From: Shewanella sp. TC10
GTDB taxonomy: Bacteria; Pseudomonadota; Gammaproteobacteria; Enterobacterales; Shewanellaceae
Assembly: GCF_009663145.1 (NCBI RefSeq)
Contig: NZ_VKHR01000004.1
Location: forward strand, 166 to 64,165
Length of the DNA stretch: 64,000 nt
Direction of reading: 5' to 3'
Part shown: positions 1 through 9,201 of the stretch, piece by piece
Layout: every line of letters begins with the position of its first letter
Numbering within the stretch: position 1 is the first letter of the stretch
Notes under the pieces: generated by a model
Told to the model about the DNA's origin: nothing
The model's input: only the letters and a program-made list of their open reading frames with translations
The model's database searches: none
Translations under genes and position numbers: made by a program

Positions 1-128
1 ACGGGAAGATTTGCATTCTGGCAAGCGTTAAATTTGAATCAATAAAAAAAGCTCGGTTTAACTCCCACATTCTAAGAACAAAAGCTGTCTAAGGCATGAA
101 TTTTAGCTAAAATTTGTTAATATACAAT

Positions 129-156
129 TTGAACCTTATATAGTGGGCAATATAAT
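129..156 (+). promoter_or_regulatory. Candidate sigma-70 promoter of ispB
   Basis: A TTGAAC hexamer (129-134) and a perfect TATAAT (151-156) are separated by 16 bases, and the ispB start codon follows about 30 bases later. The match is to consensus only; no transcription start is known. Confidence 0.45.
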
Positions 157-187
157 TTGCCTGATAGCCTAATTACTAGAGACCATT

Positions 188-1159
188 ATGGATTTGAACG
201 CCATTCGTCAACTAGCTGATAATGACATGCAAGCCGTTAATCAGTTAATTTACAAACAACTTGAGTCTGATGTTGCATTAATAAACCAACTAGGTTTTTA
301 CATTATCAATGGTGGCGGTAAACGACTTCGCCCACTACTTTCAGTATTAGCAGCGCGTGCTATTGACTATAAAGGTGAAGAACATCTTAAGTTAGCCGCT
401 ATTATCGAATTCATCCATACAGCCTCTTTACTGCACGATGATGTAGTAGATGAATCTACATTAAGACGCGGCCGTAAAACGGCCAACGCGCTTTTTGGAA
501 ATAGTGCTAGCGTCCTAGTTGGAGACTTCTTATATACTCGTTCGTTCCAAATGATGACAGAACTCGACAGCATGAAAGTGCTACGGGTTTTAGCTGATAC
601 CACCAATATTCTTGCAGAAGGTGAGGTTTTACAATTAATGAATTGTAATGACCCTGAAACCACTGAAGAGAATTATATGCGAGTGATTTACTGTAAAACA
701 GCTAAATTATTCGAAGCCGCGACCTTACTCACAGGTGTCATTGCAGATGTGAGTAAAGAGCAACAAACCGCATTAGGCGAATACGGTAAGTTTCTCGGTA
801 CTGCATTCCAGCTAACTGATGACCTACTTGATTACACTGCGGATTCTGAAGAGCTTGGAAAGAATATTGGTGACGACCTAGCAGAAGGTAAACCAACTCT
901 ACCTTTAATCTATGCCATGGCACACGGCAATGACACAGCGAAAGTGTTAATTAAAGAAGCCATTGAAAAAGGTGATGGTACCAAGGCAATTGATGAAATA
1001 GTCGCGGCATTAAAAGAATCTGGCGCTCTTGAATACACGAAGAAAAAAGCAGATGAAGAAGCAGATAAAGCCATTGCTGCCCTTGCGCCAATAGCTGATA
1101 GTGAATATAAAACTGCTTTGATTTCATTAGCCAAAATTTCAGTTCAGCGTAATAACTAA
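188..1159 (+). CDS. ispB: Octaprenyl diphosphate synthase (trans-isoprenyl chain elongation)
   Basis: This polyprenyl synthase adds isopentenyl diphosphate units in trans to farnesyl diphosphate, making the C40 side chain of ubiquinone and menaquinone in the cytoplasm. The 323-residue protein has both aspartate-rich Mg-diphosphate motifs of the family: LLHDDVVDE (D84, D85, D88) and QLTDDLLD (D211, D212, D215). The GGGKRLRP segment (42-50) is the usual isopentenyl diphosphate-binding region. Length matches E. coli IspB. The gene is monocistronic, with a promoter-like sequence before it and a hairpin terminator after it. The product chain length (C40 rather than another length) is inferred from family resemblance. 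Confidence 0.95.
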   Translation: MDLNAIRQLADNDMQAVNQLIYKQLESDVALINQLGFYIINGGGKRLRPLLSVLAARAIDYKGEEHLKLAAIIEFIHTASLLHDDVVDESTLRRGRKTANALFGNSASVLVGDFLYTRSFQMMTELDSMKVLRVLADTTNILAEGEVLQLMNCNDPETTEENYMRVIYCKTAKLFEAATLLTGVIADVSKEQQTALGEYGKFLGTAFQLTDDLLDYTADSEELGKNIGDDLAEGKPTLPLIYAMAHGNDTAKVLIKEAIEKGDGTKAIDEIVAALKESGALEYTKKKADEEADKAIAALAPIADSEYKTALISLAKISVQRNN

Positions 1160-1186
1160 TTATACGCACAAAATAAATCTGAAAAT

Positions 1187-1223
1187 AAATGCCCTGCACT
1201 TTAAAAGTTCGGGGCATTTTTTA
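1187..1223 (+). terminator. Rho-independent terminator of ispB
   Basis: AAATGCCC (1187-1194) pairs with GGGCATTT (1212-1219) and a T run follows. It lies 27 bases after the ispB stop codon. Confidence 0.75.
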
Positions 1224-1257
1224 TTGCTATTAACGGCGCTGACAGTTTCAGATATAT

Positions 1258-1917
1258 TCAAACATGCCAATTAATTGGAGTTTCCCCTAGGTCACTCAAT
1301 AGCTGATTTGTTTTCGAAAAATGCTGGCAGCCGAAAAAACCACGATACGCAGATAATGGTGATGGATGGGGACCAGATAGAACATGGTGATGCTCTGCAG
1401 TAATCAACTTACCTTTTTTAATCGCATGTGCGCCCCACAACACAAATATAATAGACTCCTCACGTTCATTAAGACATTGCATTACATTATCGGTAAAAGT
1501 CTCCCATCCAGCCTTTGAGTGTGAGTGAGCCTTACTTTCTTCAACCGTTAATACTGTATTGAGCAACAACACACCTTGTTTGGCCCAATGAGTTAAGTTA
1601 CCGTGTTTCGGGATTTCAAAATCTGCAATATCTTGCTGAAGTTCTTTATAAATATTTACCAATGATGGTGGCGTTTTAACTCCAGCTTGAACCGAGAAGC
1701 ATAAGCCATGAGCTTGGCCTGCACCGTGATAAGGGTCTTGCCCAAGGATCACCACTTTAACCTTATCTAGCGGGGTTAAATCAAACGCATTATAGATATC
1801 TTCCGATGGCGGAAAGATGACTTTATCAAGTCGCCTTTGATTAGCTAGAAACTGCTCAAGCGCGACAAAATACGCTTTCTTTTTCTCTAGTGCTATAAAC
1901 TCTTTCCAACTGCCCAT
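1258..1917 (-). CDS. ung: Uracil-DNA glycosylase, family 1
   Basis: Removes uracil from DNA produced by cytosine deamination or dUTP incorporation, starting base-excision repair. The sequence has the water-activating loop GQDPYHG with its catalytic Asp, the uracil-binding stretch GLCFSV, and the HPSPLS minor-groove loop with its catalytic His near the C terminus. I start it at the ATG at 1917, which has a GGAG 11 bases upstream and places the protein N terminus (GSWKEF...EKKKAYF) level with E. coli Ung. An in-frame ATG at 1956 would add 13 residues but has no ribosome-binding site. It converges with ispB. Confidence 0.95.
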   Translation of the reverse strand: MGSWKEFIALEKKKAYFVALEQFLANQRRLDKVIFPPSEDIYNAFDLTPLDKVKVVILGQDPYHGAGQAHGLCFSVQAGVKTPPSLVNIYKELQQDIADFEIPKHGNLTHWAKQGVLLLNTVLTVEESKAHSHSKAGWETFTDNVMQCLNEREESIIFVLWGAHAIKKGKLITAEHHHVLSGPHPSPLSAYRGFFGCQHFSKTNQLLSDLGETPINWHV

Positions 1918-2013
1918 CAGATCACTTACTCCACTTAAATAGCCAACAACTCGCATAAAAATATTTTTTAACTTAAAATTAATTTCAAAATAAAATAAAA
2001 AGGATGTTCATTG

Positions 2014-2559
2014 ATGCCCAAAAAACTGAACACCAAAAAGACATTTGGTTTTACCCTAATAGAATTAGTCGTTGTTATTATTATATTAGGGGTCATCGCC
2101 GTTATCGCATTACCCAAGTTTATCAATATTAAGCAAAATGCTGAAGTTTCTACAGTCCAAGGGACTGGCGGCGCTTTTTCCAGCGGTATTTCACTGGCTA
2201 ATATGAAGTGGGCAGCGTTGGGAAGTTCTGGCCCTGCTGATAATCTTCAGATTTTTGAAAACGCAGGCACTGATGGTCAATTAGATATAAACCAATGGGG
2301 ATTTCCGGCTCAAAATTGGCCTCCTTTCGAATCCTCCCCTCGACTTAATAACGAGAATGACTGCATGTCTGTTTGGGAAACCATTTTACAAGATGCCCCT
2401 TCAATTTCTGACACAGCTGCGCCCGAAGACACAATGTATCTCGCCACCTACATTAATCCAGATCAATGCCGGTACATCTATAATCCTCTGCCAACACTGT
2501 CGATTTATTATGACTCCCGCAATGGACAAGTGATCACAGATTCAGACCCTAATAGCTAA
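2014..2559 (+). CDS. Type IV pilin-like protein (MSHA/type II pseudopilin-like)
   Basis: The N terminus has a prepilin peptidase site, a short basic leader ending KTFG followed by FTLIELVVVIIILGVIAVIALP, with the conserved Glu at +5 of the mature protein and the hydrophobic assembly helix. Two Cys in the C-terminal half (about residues 117 and 150) could form the disulfide loop typical of MSHA-type major and minor pilins. The ATG at 2014 is preferred over the TTG at 2011 because AAGGA lies about ten bases upstream of it. No pilus assembly genes are nearby, so this is an orphan subunit that would depend on an assembly system elsewhere. Whether it joins an MSHA, type IV or type II system cannot be told here. 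Confidence 0.8.
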   Translation: MPKKLNTKKTFGFTLIELVVVIIILGVIAVIALPKFINIKQNAEVSTVQGTGGAFSSGISLANMKWAALGSSGPADNLQIFENAGTDGQLDINQWGFPAQNWPPFESSPRLNNENDCMSVWETILQDAPSISDTAAPEDTMYLATYINPDQCRYIYNPLPTLSIYYDSRNGQVITDSDPNS

Positions 2560-2629
2560 TTGTTACTTTATTCTGTCAGCAAAGTAGGTACACTCTTTGC
2601 TGAATTTTCAAAAATGATGAGTAGAGTTC

Positions 2630-2953
2630 ATGTCAGAAGAAAAAACTGAAACAACAATGTATCAGCTTGCTGATCAATTTATCGCGCTAGCAAATCAACT
2701 GGGCCAAACAGAAAACGATATCGGTAAAGTGGGTACAGCATTACGTTTTGCAGCCGCACGTTATAATGCATTCGAAGCAGCAGTAAAATCATCTAACTTA
2801 GAAGCAGAAAAAGAAAATGCGCTAAGCTGGTTTACTGAAGAATACAAAGGTATGTTGAACGAAAATTTAAACGACCATATTAAAAACCCGCCAGGTGGTC
2901 AAAACGCTGCAGAAGAAAAGCCTGACGACTCAGTACAAGTATTCAAAAACTAA
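2630..2953 (+). CDS. DUF3144 family protein
   Basis: A small acidic cytoplasmic protein of 107 residues. The central stretch (LADQFIALANQL ... VGTALRFAAARYNAFEA, residues about 13-50) is the signature of DUF3144 as I remember it, a family widespread in Shewanella, Vibrio and relatives with no assigned function. The protein is predicted almost wholly helical, with no signal peptide or membrane segment. It is a single-gene unit with its own terminator. The family call comes from pattern recognition; the function is unknown. Confidence 0.75.
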   Translation: MSEEKTETTMYQLADQFIALANQLGQTENDIGKVGTALRFAAARYNAFEAAVKSSNLEAEKENALSWFTEEYKGMLNENLNDHIKNPPGGQNAAEEKPDDSVQVFKN

Positions 2954-2988
2954 TTGAATAATCGTAAAGTTATTGAATAACTATACTT

Positions 2989-3014
2989 AAAAAGCCATCT
3001 CTCGATGGCTTTTT
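2989..3014 (+). terminator. Rho-independent terminator after the DUF3144 gene
   Basis: AAAAGCCATC pairs with GATGGCTTTT around a TCTC loop, followed by T residues. The A run on the other side means it could also serve the converging LysE-family gene. Confidence 0.8.
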
Positions 3015-3053
3015 AATGTGCTAAACATTCTTTTCAACTTGTTCTTACGCTCA

Positions 3054-3671
3054 CTAAAACAAGTTAACAATAACCCGCAAAGCAAGCAAAATAAGTACTA
3101 TCCCTGAAAGCTTATCAATTAATGCGGCCTTATCTCTAAGCCTCGATAAAATGGGCCCATGAGAAAGTACTACCGCAATGATGGTATACCACAGCCCATC
3201 AATCACCAGCGGTGTTAATACAATTAACGTTTGCCCTGTTAACGTTTCAGCGGCTAAAACAAATTGACTAAATAACGCTAGAAAGAAAAGTAGAATCTTG
3301 GGATTAAATAACGAAATAGCCAATCCATCCCGAGCTGCTTGCAATAATGTACTCGACTCTCCGGATTGTAATTTTTGCTCCATCCCGCCTTTAGATTGCA
3401 GCGCCTGAAACCCCATCCAAGCAAGATATAGTGCACCGACAATGGCGATGCCATTAAACACAATAGGCGATTTTTCTAGTACAACAGCTAAGCCTAGTAA
3501 AGTGACTAGGGCGTAAACTCCAATGCCAATTGAATGCGCCCAAGCGCAAACAACACCATGTAAACGACCTCCAGATAAAGTATGTCTTAACACCATAGCT
3601 AAGCTAGGCCCTGGCGACATCGCACCTAAACAACAAATGGCTAATAAACCTAACCATGTACTAAATGCCAT
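3054..3671 (-). CDS. LysE/RhtB-family amino-acid exporter
   Basis: A 205-residue inner-membrane protein of the LysE superfamily, which exports amino acids or similar small metabolites. The N terminus carries the family signature GAMSPGPSLAMVLRHTLSGGRLHG (residues about 17-40), and about six hydrophobic segments follow, matching the family in length and layout. The second conserved block GLAISLFNPKILLFFLALFSQF (about 114-135) is also typical. The substrate cannot be inferred. It is a single gene with no linked regulator. Confidence 0.88.
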   Translation of the reverse strand: MAFSTWLGLLAICCLGAMSPGPSLAMVLRHTLSGGRLHGVVCAWAHSIGIGVYALVTLLGLAVVLEKSPIVFNGIAIVGALYLAWMGFQALQSKGGMEQKLQSGESSTLLQAARDGLAISLFNPKILLFFLALFSQFVLAAETLTGQTLIVLTPLVIDGLWYTIIAVVLSHGPILSRLRDKAALIDKLSGIVLILLALRVIVNLF

Positions 3672-3820
3672 TTTGTTTTCATCCTTAATGAGTTATTTTT
3701 ATTGGGTTGAAAAAGCCGTACGGTATCATGATTTTGCTTTAACAGCATTCAGTTAACCTCAATTTAAGCAATTCTTGATATAGTCATAGGCACTCACCTC
3801 TTACTTACTGAGATAAAGAC

Positions 3821-4351
3821 ATGTCATTAATGCTACCCATTCTTCTTGGGCTACTGCTCGCAGGTATTGCAGTGCTCATTTTTTTTAAGATTAAAGGCAA
3901 AAATATACCAACAACCATAATTGTATTGTTGGGTTTCATGACGATATGCTTTACCGGTGTGTACGCCTTTTTACAAAAGACTGAAGATTATAATGCTTAT
4001 CAGCGATTACAGTGGCAGCCTCTTAACCCTGAACAAATAACCCCGTTAGTAGAACAAGGTTATACCGTATTTGTTGATATATATGCTGACTGGTGCTTAC
4101 CATGCAGGGCGAATAAAGCTAATGTCACTCGCCGTGAAAAAGTCGTCGATGTGCTTGATGCTGATAATATTATTTTGATGAAAGGTAATTGGACTGAGCC
4201 CAACCCTATGATAGAAAATTATGTCGGTAATCAAGGGGGAATTGGAACACCATTCAATAAAGTCTATGGTCCTAGTCACCCTAAAGGGATCATATTACCG
4301 GTAGAATTAACGATAAATGCAGTATTCCAAGCCTTAGATGCAGCGAAGTAA
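3821..4351 (+). CDS. Membrane-anchored thioredoxin-fold protein (DsbD C-terminal-like)
   Basis: Two hydrophobic segments (residues about 5-22 and 31-50) anchor the protein, and a thioredoxin-like domain follows. Its active site is DIYADWCLPCRANKAN, a CxxC of the type found in the C-terminal domain of DsbD and in ScsB-like reductases. The stretch GNQGGIGTPFNKVYGP resembles the cis-Pro loop region of these domains. It would face the periplasm if the second segment is the exit helix. The partner protein is unknown. It is monocistronic and converges with the TonB receptor across a shared terminator. Confidence 0.8.
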   Translation: MSLMLPILLGLLLAGIAVLIFFKIKGKNIPTTIIVLLGFMTICFTGVYAFLQKTEDYNAYQRLQWQPLNPEQITPLVEQGYTVFVDIYADWCLPCRANKANVTRREKVVDVLDADNIILMKGNWTEPNPMIENYVGNQGGIGTPFNKVYGPSHPKGIILPVELTINAVFQALDAAK

Positions 4352-4364
4352 TCGCTTTTGATTT

Positions 4365-4396
4365 AAAAAAAAAGACTGCTTAAGCAGTCTTTTTTA
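4365..4396. terminator. Bidirectional terminator
   Basis: The perfect palindrome AAGACTGCTTAAGCAGTCTT is flanked by A and T runs, so it can stop transcription of both the thioredoxin-like gene (+) and the TonB receptor gene (-). Confidence 0.85.
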
Positions 4397-4410
4397 TAAA
4401 TAACATAACT

Positions 4411-6978
4411 TTAGAACACGTAACTCAATTTACCGTAGTAGAATCCACCATTGTAATCAAATGGACCACTTTCATAGTAAACCGCACCTAGCACACCTTG
4501 AGTACCATCTTTAAGTTCCTGCGCCTCTTGATCAAACAAGTTATTAGCACCAACAGACAGAGTCAACTGTTCAAACATGGTATAGCTAACCTCTAAGTCG
4601 ACAGTGACTGCAGAGTCGGCTGTTTCAGATCCCCAGTCAGATGTGTCATCAGCATGAGTTGCATAGTATTCACCAAAGTAATTACCACGTAACGAGACAC
4701 TTAAGTCATCCCATGTTTGACCCCATGTTAACGTCGCACGGTGAGCAGGAATACCGTCTTCTAAACGACGAACCTTACCTTCATCAGTCGTTTCCGGATC
4801 GAACTTATCAACACTCGTATCAGTCCAGCCATATGCAAGGCTAAACATAGTGTCACCAGCAAGTAACTCAGTTTCATATGAACCTACAATATCAATACCT
4901 TGAGTGGTTGTATCAAAATCGTTGGTATAATAAGTTACCGCAGAAATTAATTCTGGGAACTCAACACCTGCATCACGTAGGTCGTCATAATCTTCCGGCT
5001 CGACCGCAATTTGACTTGACTGAGCAATACGTCCTGTTACTTCAATGTTGTAGTAATCAACAGTTAAGAAGAAATCTTCATACTCAAATACTGTACCAAT
5101 CGCGTAGTTGACAGATTCTTCTGGTTCTAAGACTTCACCACCATAATAAGCCGCTAAAGGATCTGTTGGCGGTGCAATAAATGTTTGTATTAAGTCGCCA
5201 TTTACAATTGATGTCTGGGTATTAACAACATTTTCTTGCCCAACAGTCGGTGCTCTAAAGCCTGTACTGTGAGATGCTCGCATAGACCAATAATCAGTAA
5301 ATGAATATTGGGTTGAGATTTTATAATTTAACGTATCACCAAATGTCGAGAAATCTTCATATCGAAGTGCAACACCCAATAACCAGTCATCAGTTAAATA
5401 GGCTTCAACATCAGCATAAATACCAATGTTGCTTCGATCATTTTTACCCGCTGCTTCTGGACCAAAGCCCTTAAAGCCATGTGAGCCGATATTGAAACCT
5501 TGATCAGCATATGGACCTGCTATCCACGAAGCCTCTTCACCTTGTGTGATTTCAAATGACTCTTCACGCCATTCAAAACCCGTAGCAAAGCTAATATCTT
5601 CAAGAGAACCTAGAGTAAAGAAACGAGAGAAATCTAAGTTTACAGTGGTCTCTACTTGCTCATAGGCACCAGTATCAAAATCAGTTTGGGTATCTTCGGG
5701 ATTCGCAGCAAGACCGAGTGAAGGATTTAAAGAATTATAAAGGCTAAAACTAGATTTGTTCGATCCCGTACCGGCACTAGCATCATAATTCCATTCACCC
5801 AACTCACCTTCAAAGCCGAAGAAGAAAGACATATCTTCAATCGTACCGGCAAATTGTGGCGTGTAACCACCTGGACGAACTTGGTTCATAGAGAAACAGT
5901 TAGGATCCGCAACCATCGCTGCATACTCAGGCGTATCAAGTACATTAGGAACATTAGCAGGAACAACATTACAGGTAGATTGGTCTCCATTAACTGCACC
6001 GACTAATAAAGTTTCTCCACCGTCAACAGAATAAACATTGCCACGATTATGAGGGTTACGGTAATAGAAACCACCAATCGCTTCTCTAGAAGACACATTA
6101 CCAAATGCGTAAACCCTGTGTTTATCATTAAAATCAAAACCAAGATTAGCAAAAACAGTGTAATCATCGTTTATTTCTGGGTTACCCCACACTTGCGCAG
6201 GATCATTGACAAAAGTGTTGCCCCCAGCAATTAAACCAGCAGCATCCGGACGCTGTACACTTCGACTTGTAGCATCAGCAGTTTTATATTGAGCACTGAT
6301 ATTAACGAAACCTGCATCTGTTAAAGGTAAGCCAATGTTGCCGTCTATAGTTGTTGTTGCACCATCACCTTCATAGTATTCACCTTGGCTGATGCTAATA
6401 GAGCCACCTTCAGCACTATCTTTTAACTGGAAGTTCATCACACCAGCAATAGCATCTGAGCCATATTGCGCCGCTGCTCCATCACGAAGAACTTCAACTT
6501 GCTTTAGTGCAATACTTGGAATAACTGAAATATCGGGACCTTGGGCACCATCATTGATACCACCACCTTGGAAAGCAATCACTGAAGCTCGGTGACGGCG
6601 CTTACCATTTACTAGAATCAAAGTACTGTCAGATGGTAAACCACGTAAGTTTACAGGACGCACAAGAGTTGCTGCATCACTAATAGGTTGTGCACGTGAG
6701 TTAAACGAAGGCACTGAGGTTACCAGCATATCAATCATGTCAGTTGAGCCATTTTTTCTTAAGTCATCAGCACTAAGAATATCAACTGGCACAGGTGACT
6801 CACCCACAGAGCGAGGTGCTGCACGGCTACCAACAACAGCAATTTTTTCTACGTTGTCTGCGACTTCTTCATCTTCAGCCATTGCTTGTGTTGATATAAC
6901 AGAGCCTGCTAAAGCAACTGTTACGGCAAGACTCAGCGAATTTAAGCCAAACTTCCTTTTTTTAAGATTCGTCATCAT
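4411..6978 (-). CDS. TonB-dependent outer-membrane receptor
   Basis: An 855-residue TonB-dependent receptor with a signal peptide cleaved near AMA-EDEE (about residue 34). A TonB-box-like VEKIAVVGSR follows, then a plug domain with the conserved blocks NLRGLPSDSTLILVNGKRRH and QVEVLRDGAAAQYGSDAIAGVMNFQLK, and a C-terminal beta-barrel ending in an aromatic residue (LSYVF). It imports a large or scarce substrate using inner-membrane TonB energy. The large-plug LRGL...NGKRRH type is common in Shewanella and alphaproteobacteria. The substrate is not deducible, because no catabolic gene or regulator is adjacent. The 470-base upstream region may hold its control sites. Confidence 0.92.
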   Translation of the reverse strand: MMTNLKKRKFGLNSLSLAVTVALAGSVISTQAMAEDEEVADNVEKIAVVGSRAAPRSVGESPVPVDILSADDLRKNGSTDMIDMLVTSVPSFNSRAQPISDAATLVRPVNLRGLPSDSTLILVNGKRRHRASVIAFQGGGINDGAQGPDISVIPSIALKQVEVLRDGAAAQYGSDAIAGVMNFQLKDSAEGGSISISQGEYYEGDGATTTIDGNIGLPLTDAGFVNISAQYKTADATSRSVQRPDAAGLIAGGNTFVNDPAQVWGNPEINDDYTVFANLGFDFNDKHRVYAFGNVSSREAIGGFYYRNPHNRGNVYSVDGGETLLVGAVNGDQSTCNVVPANVPNVLDTPEYAAMVADPNCFSMNQVRPGGYTPQFAGTIEDMSFFFGFEGELGEWNYDASAGTGSNKSSFSLYNSLNPSLGLAANPEDTQTDFDTGAYEQVETTVNLDFSRFFTLGSLEDISFATGFEWREESFEITQGEEASWIAGPYADQGFNIGSHGFKGFGPEAAGKNDRSNIGIYADVEAYLTDDWLLGVALRYEDFSTFGDTLNYKISTQYSFTDYWSMRASHSTGFRAPTVGQENVVNTQTSIVNGDLIQTFIAPPTDPLAAYYGGEVLEPEESVNYAIGTVFEYEDFFLTVDYYNIEVTGRIAQSSQIAVEPEDYDDLRDAGVEFPELISAVTYYTNDFDTTTQGIDIVGSYETELLAGDTMFSLAYGWTDTSVDKFDPETTDEGKVRRLEDGIPAHRATLTWGQTWDDLSVSLRGNYFGEYYATHADDTSDWGSETADSAVTVDLEVSYTMFEQLTLSVGANNLFDQEAQELKDGTQGVLGAVYYESGPFDYNGGFYYGKLSYVF

Positions 6979-7457
6979 TTGTGTCTCTTTATTATATTTA
7001 TGTGCTTGTGACAGGTGTTTAAATCACACTAGTTGATTAAATTTCTGTCTCTCCCAAAATGAAGTAACTCCATTTGCATTTACACTTTTATAACAAATGA
7101 AACCTAATTGCTAACAATTTCTATTATTAGTCAAAATAATCAACGGCTTTCAAAGCGATAAACAGTCAAATAAACTAAATAAATTATAAATTGGCGCCAG
7201 ATTCAGGTGAATAAACCACAAATAAGCCATAACTTAATTAGCAAACCCTACAAAACAAACCAGATTCAGTTGAAAAAACCAACAGCAGTACTTTAGTTGC
7301 ATTAATCACACGATGCATATAGTGGAGTAAAAACTCTATAATAATTAACGTGATAATTCGAAATTACAGTTATTTTTGTTGACCTTTTATACAAAACAGC
7401 TCTAATCTAAACGCTCGTTTGATTTACCCATAAAAAATAAACTATTAGGTGGTAGGC
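6979..7457. promoter_or_regulatory. Long divergent intergenic region, TonB receptor / fadD-like gene
   Basis: About 480 bases with no convincing coding sequence. It holds two copies of a 22-base imperfect direct repeat beginning CCAGATTCAG (7197-7218 and 7260-7281), spaced 63 bases apart, and a PsrA-like inverted repeat near 7406-7425. The rest is AT-rich. Confidence 0.5.
7406..7425. promoter_or_regulatory. Candidate PsrA-type operator
   Basis: AATCTAAACGCTCGTTTGAT contains AAAC-N4-GTTTG, which fits the (G/C)AAAC-N2-4-GTTT(G/C) pattern described for PsrA, the regulator of fatty-acid degradation genes in many gammaproteobacteria. It lies about 33 bases before the start of an acyl-CoA ligase gene, a sensible place for a repressor. 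Confidence 0.5.
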
Positions 7458-9056
7458 ATGACATATGACGCAGATACAAAGCTTGATCTCAATCAGTACC
7501 AATCTCTGGTCGACTTAATCGAGCAAACTTGCCAACGTTATGGGGATAATGTGGCTTATGCTTGTTTAGGTAAACAAACCACTTTTAGTGAAATTGAACA
7601 GGCATCTCGTCAATTTGCAGCTTACATTCAAAACCAAAGCGCATTAGTTGCAGGTGATCGTATTGCAATTCAGTTACCTAATATCACTCAATTTGTCATT
7701 GCAGCTTATGGGGCAATTCGAGCTGGGTTGGTCATAGTCAATACCAACCCGCTTTATACCGAGCGCGAGTTAATCCATCAATTCAATGATTCGGGTGCAA
7801 AAGCATTAATAGTACTATCTGATCTGCTACCTACGCTAAATAACGTAATTGAAAAAACCGATATATCACTGGTTATTAGCACCCATGCTTTGGATCTAAA
7901 AAACCCGCAGGCACAACCGGAAACCCCCTTTGCCAAAATTGAATTTAATCAGATGTTAGCTCTCGGTGAACAAGCAAAATTCTCCCCCGTAAAGCCTCAA
8001 CAAAATGATTTAGCAGCGCTGCAATACACTGGCGGCACCACAGGCTTATCTAAAGGTGCGATGCTGTCTCATCGCAACATGCTAGCCAATTCGGCACAGG
8101 TTAAATCTCGTATTGCTAGTACCATGACACCTGGTAATGATATTTTTGTTGCCCCCCTGCCGATTTATCACATTTACGCCTTCATGGTTAACCTTGTGCT
8201 TTATTTTGAATCAGGTAGTTGTTCGGTATTAATTCCGAATCCGCGTGATATTGGCGGACTCATTAAAACCATGGCAAGCTACCCTTTTACTGGGTTTGCA
8301 GGTTTGAACACTTTATTTGTGGGTCTATGTCACCAACCTGAATTTCAAGCACTCGATTTTAGTAAGTTAACCATTACTATCTCTGGTGGTACTGCTCTCA
8401 CTAGTGCAGCCGCTGATATTTGGCAAAAAACGACCCATTGCATGATCTCAGAAGGTTATGGTTTATCGGAAACCTCACCCGTTGTGAGCTTGAATGCACC
8501 TGGGTTCCAGCAACTGGGCACGATAGGTAAGCCAGTACTGGAAACAGATGTAAAAATCTTGGATATCAATGATGAAGAAGTCCCACTGGGTGATGCTGGC
8601 GAATTAGCCGTAAAAGGGCCACAAGTCATGCAAGGTTACTGGCAAAAACCAGATGAAACCGCAAAGGTAATGACAGCAGATGGATACTTTAAAACCGGTG
8701 ATATTGCGGTAGCCACTGAAGAAGGTTTTCACAAAATTGTCGATCGTAAGAAAGACATGATTATCGTATCAGGCTTTAACGTCTATCCAAACGAAGTCGA
8801 AGACGTATTATCTCAAAATGAGTTAGTACTTGAGTGCGCTGTAGTAGGTGTAGCCGATGATAAATCAGGTGAAGCAGTTAAGGCAGTCATCGTACTAAAA
8901 GAGGCTTCAATTGATGAGGCTCAAACTAAACAGCTCATTTCTGATTATTGCCGTAGTCAATTAACAGCTTATAAAATCCCTCGCATTATTGAGTTCACAG
9001 AGCAATTACCAAAAAGCACAGTGGGTAAGATTTTACGTCGCGAGCTTAGATCCTAA
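7458..9056 (+). CDS. Long-chain acyl-CoA synthetase (FadD-like AMP-dependent ligase)
   Basis: Activates a carboxylic acid, probably a fatty acid, to its CoA ester through an acyl-adenylate. The ANL-family motifs are all present: P-loop YTGGTTGLSKGA, adenine site EGYGLSETSP, KTGD hinge region, the DRKKDMIIVSGFNVYPNEVE linker and the C-terminal catalytic Lys in STVGKILRRE. At about 530 residues it is slightly shorter than E. coli FadD. I start at the ATG at 7458 behind AGGTGG; the GTG at 7449 overlaps that ribosome-binding site. A PsrA-like operator upstream supports a role in beta-oxidation. Chain-length preference is unknown. Confidence 0.88.
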   Translation: MTYDADTKLDLNQYQSLVDLIEQTCQRYGDNVAYACLGKQTTFSEIEQASRQFAAYIQNQSALVAGDRIAIQLPNITQFVIAAYGAIRAGLVIVNTNPLYTERELIHQFNDSGAKALIVLSDLLPTLNNVIEKTDISLVISTHALDLKNPQAQPETPFAKIEFNQMLALGEQAKFSPVKPQQNDLAALQYTGGTTGLSKGAMLSHRNMLANSAQVKSRIASTMTPGNDIFVAPLPIYHIYAFMVNLVLYFESGSCSVLIPNPRDIGGLIKTMASYPFTGFAGLNTLFVGLCHQPEFQALDFSKLTITISGGTALTSAAADIWQKTTHCMISEGYGLSETSPVVSLNAPGFQQLGTIGKPVLETDVKILDINDEEVPLGDAGELAVKGPQVMQGYWQKPDETAKVMTADGYFKTGDIAVATEEGFHKIVDRKKDMIIVSGFNVYPNEVEDVLSQNELVLECAVVGVADDKSGEAVKAVIVLKEASIDEAQTKQLISDYCRSQLTAYKIPRIIEFTEQLPKSTVGKILRRELRS

Positions 9057-9125
9057 ATCACGTTAATTAGCCTAAGTAATTGAGCTAGGATTTAAACGAA
9101 CAAAACAGCCTTAATTTATTAAAGC

Positions 9126-9163
9126 AAAACGCCGTTATCAGCTGATTGATGACGGCGTTTTCT
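9126..9163. terminator. Bidirectional terminator
   Basis: AAAACGCCGT pairs with ACGGCGTTTT, with an inner ATCA/TGAT pair. It sits between the converging acyl-CoA ligase and ABC exporter genes. Confidence 0.75.
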
Positions 9164-9201
9164 ATTTTAGCTAAGTTAAGCTAAGTTAATTAATGCCCTA
9201 A

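Noticed and set aside
4641..7036. Several plus-strand frames opposite the TonB receptor
   Set aside because: They are shadows of a long, motif-complete minus-strand gene and lack ribosome-binding sites.
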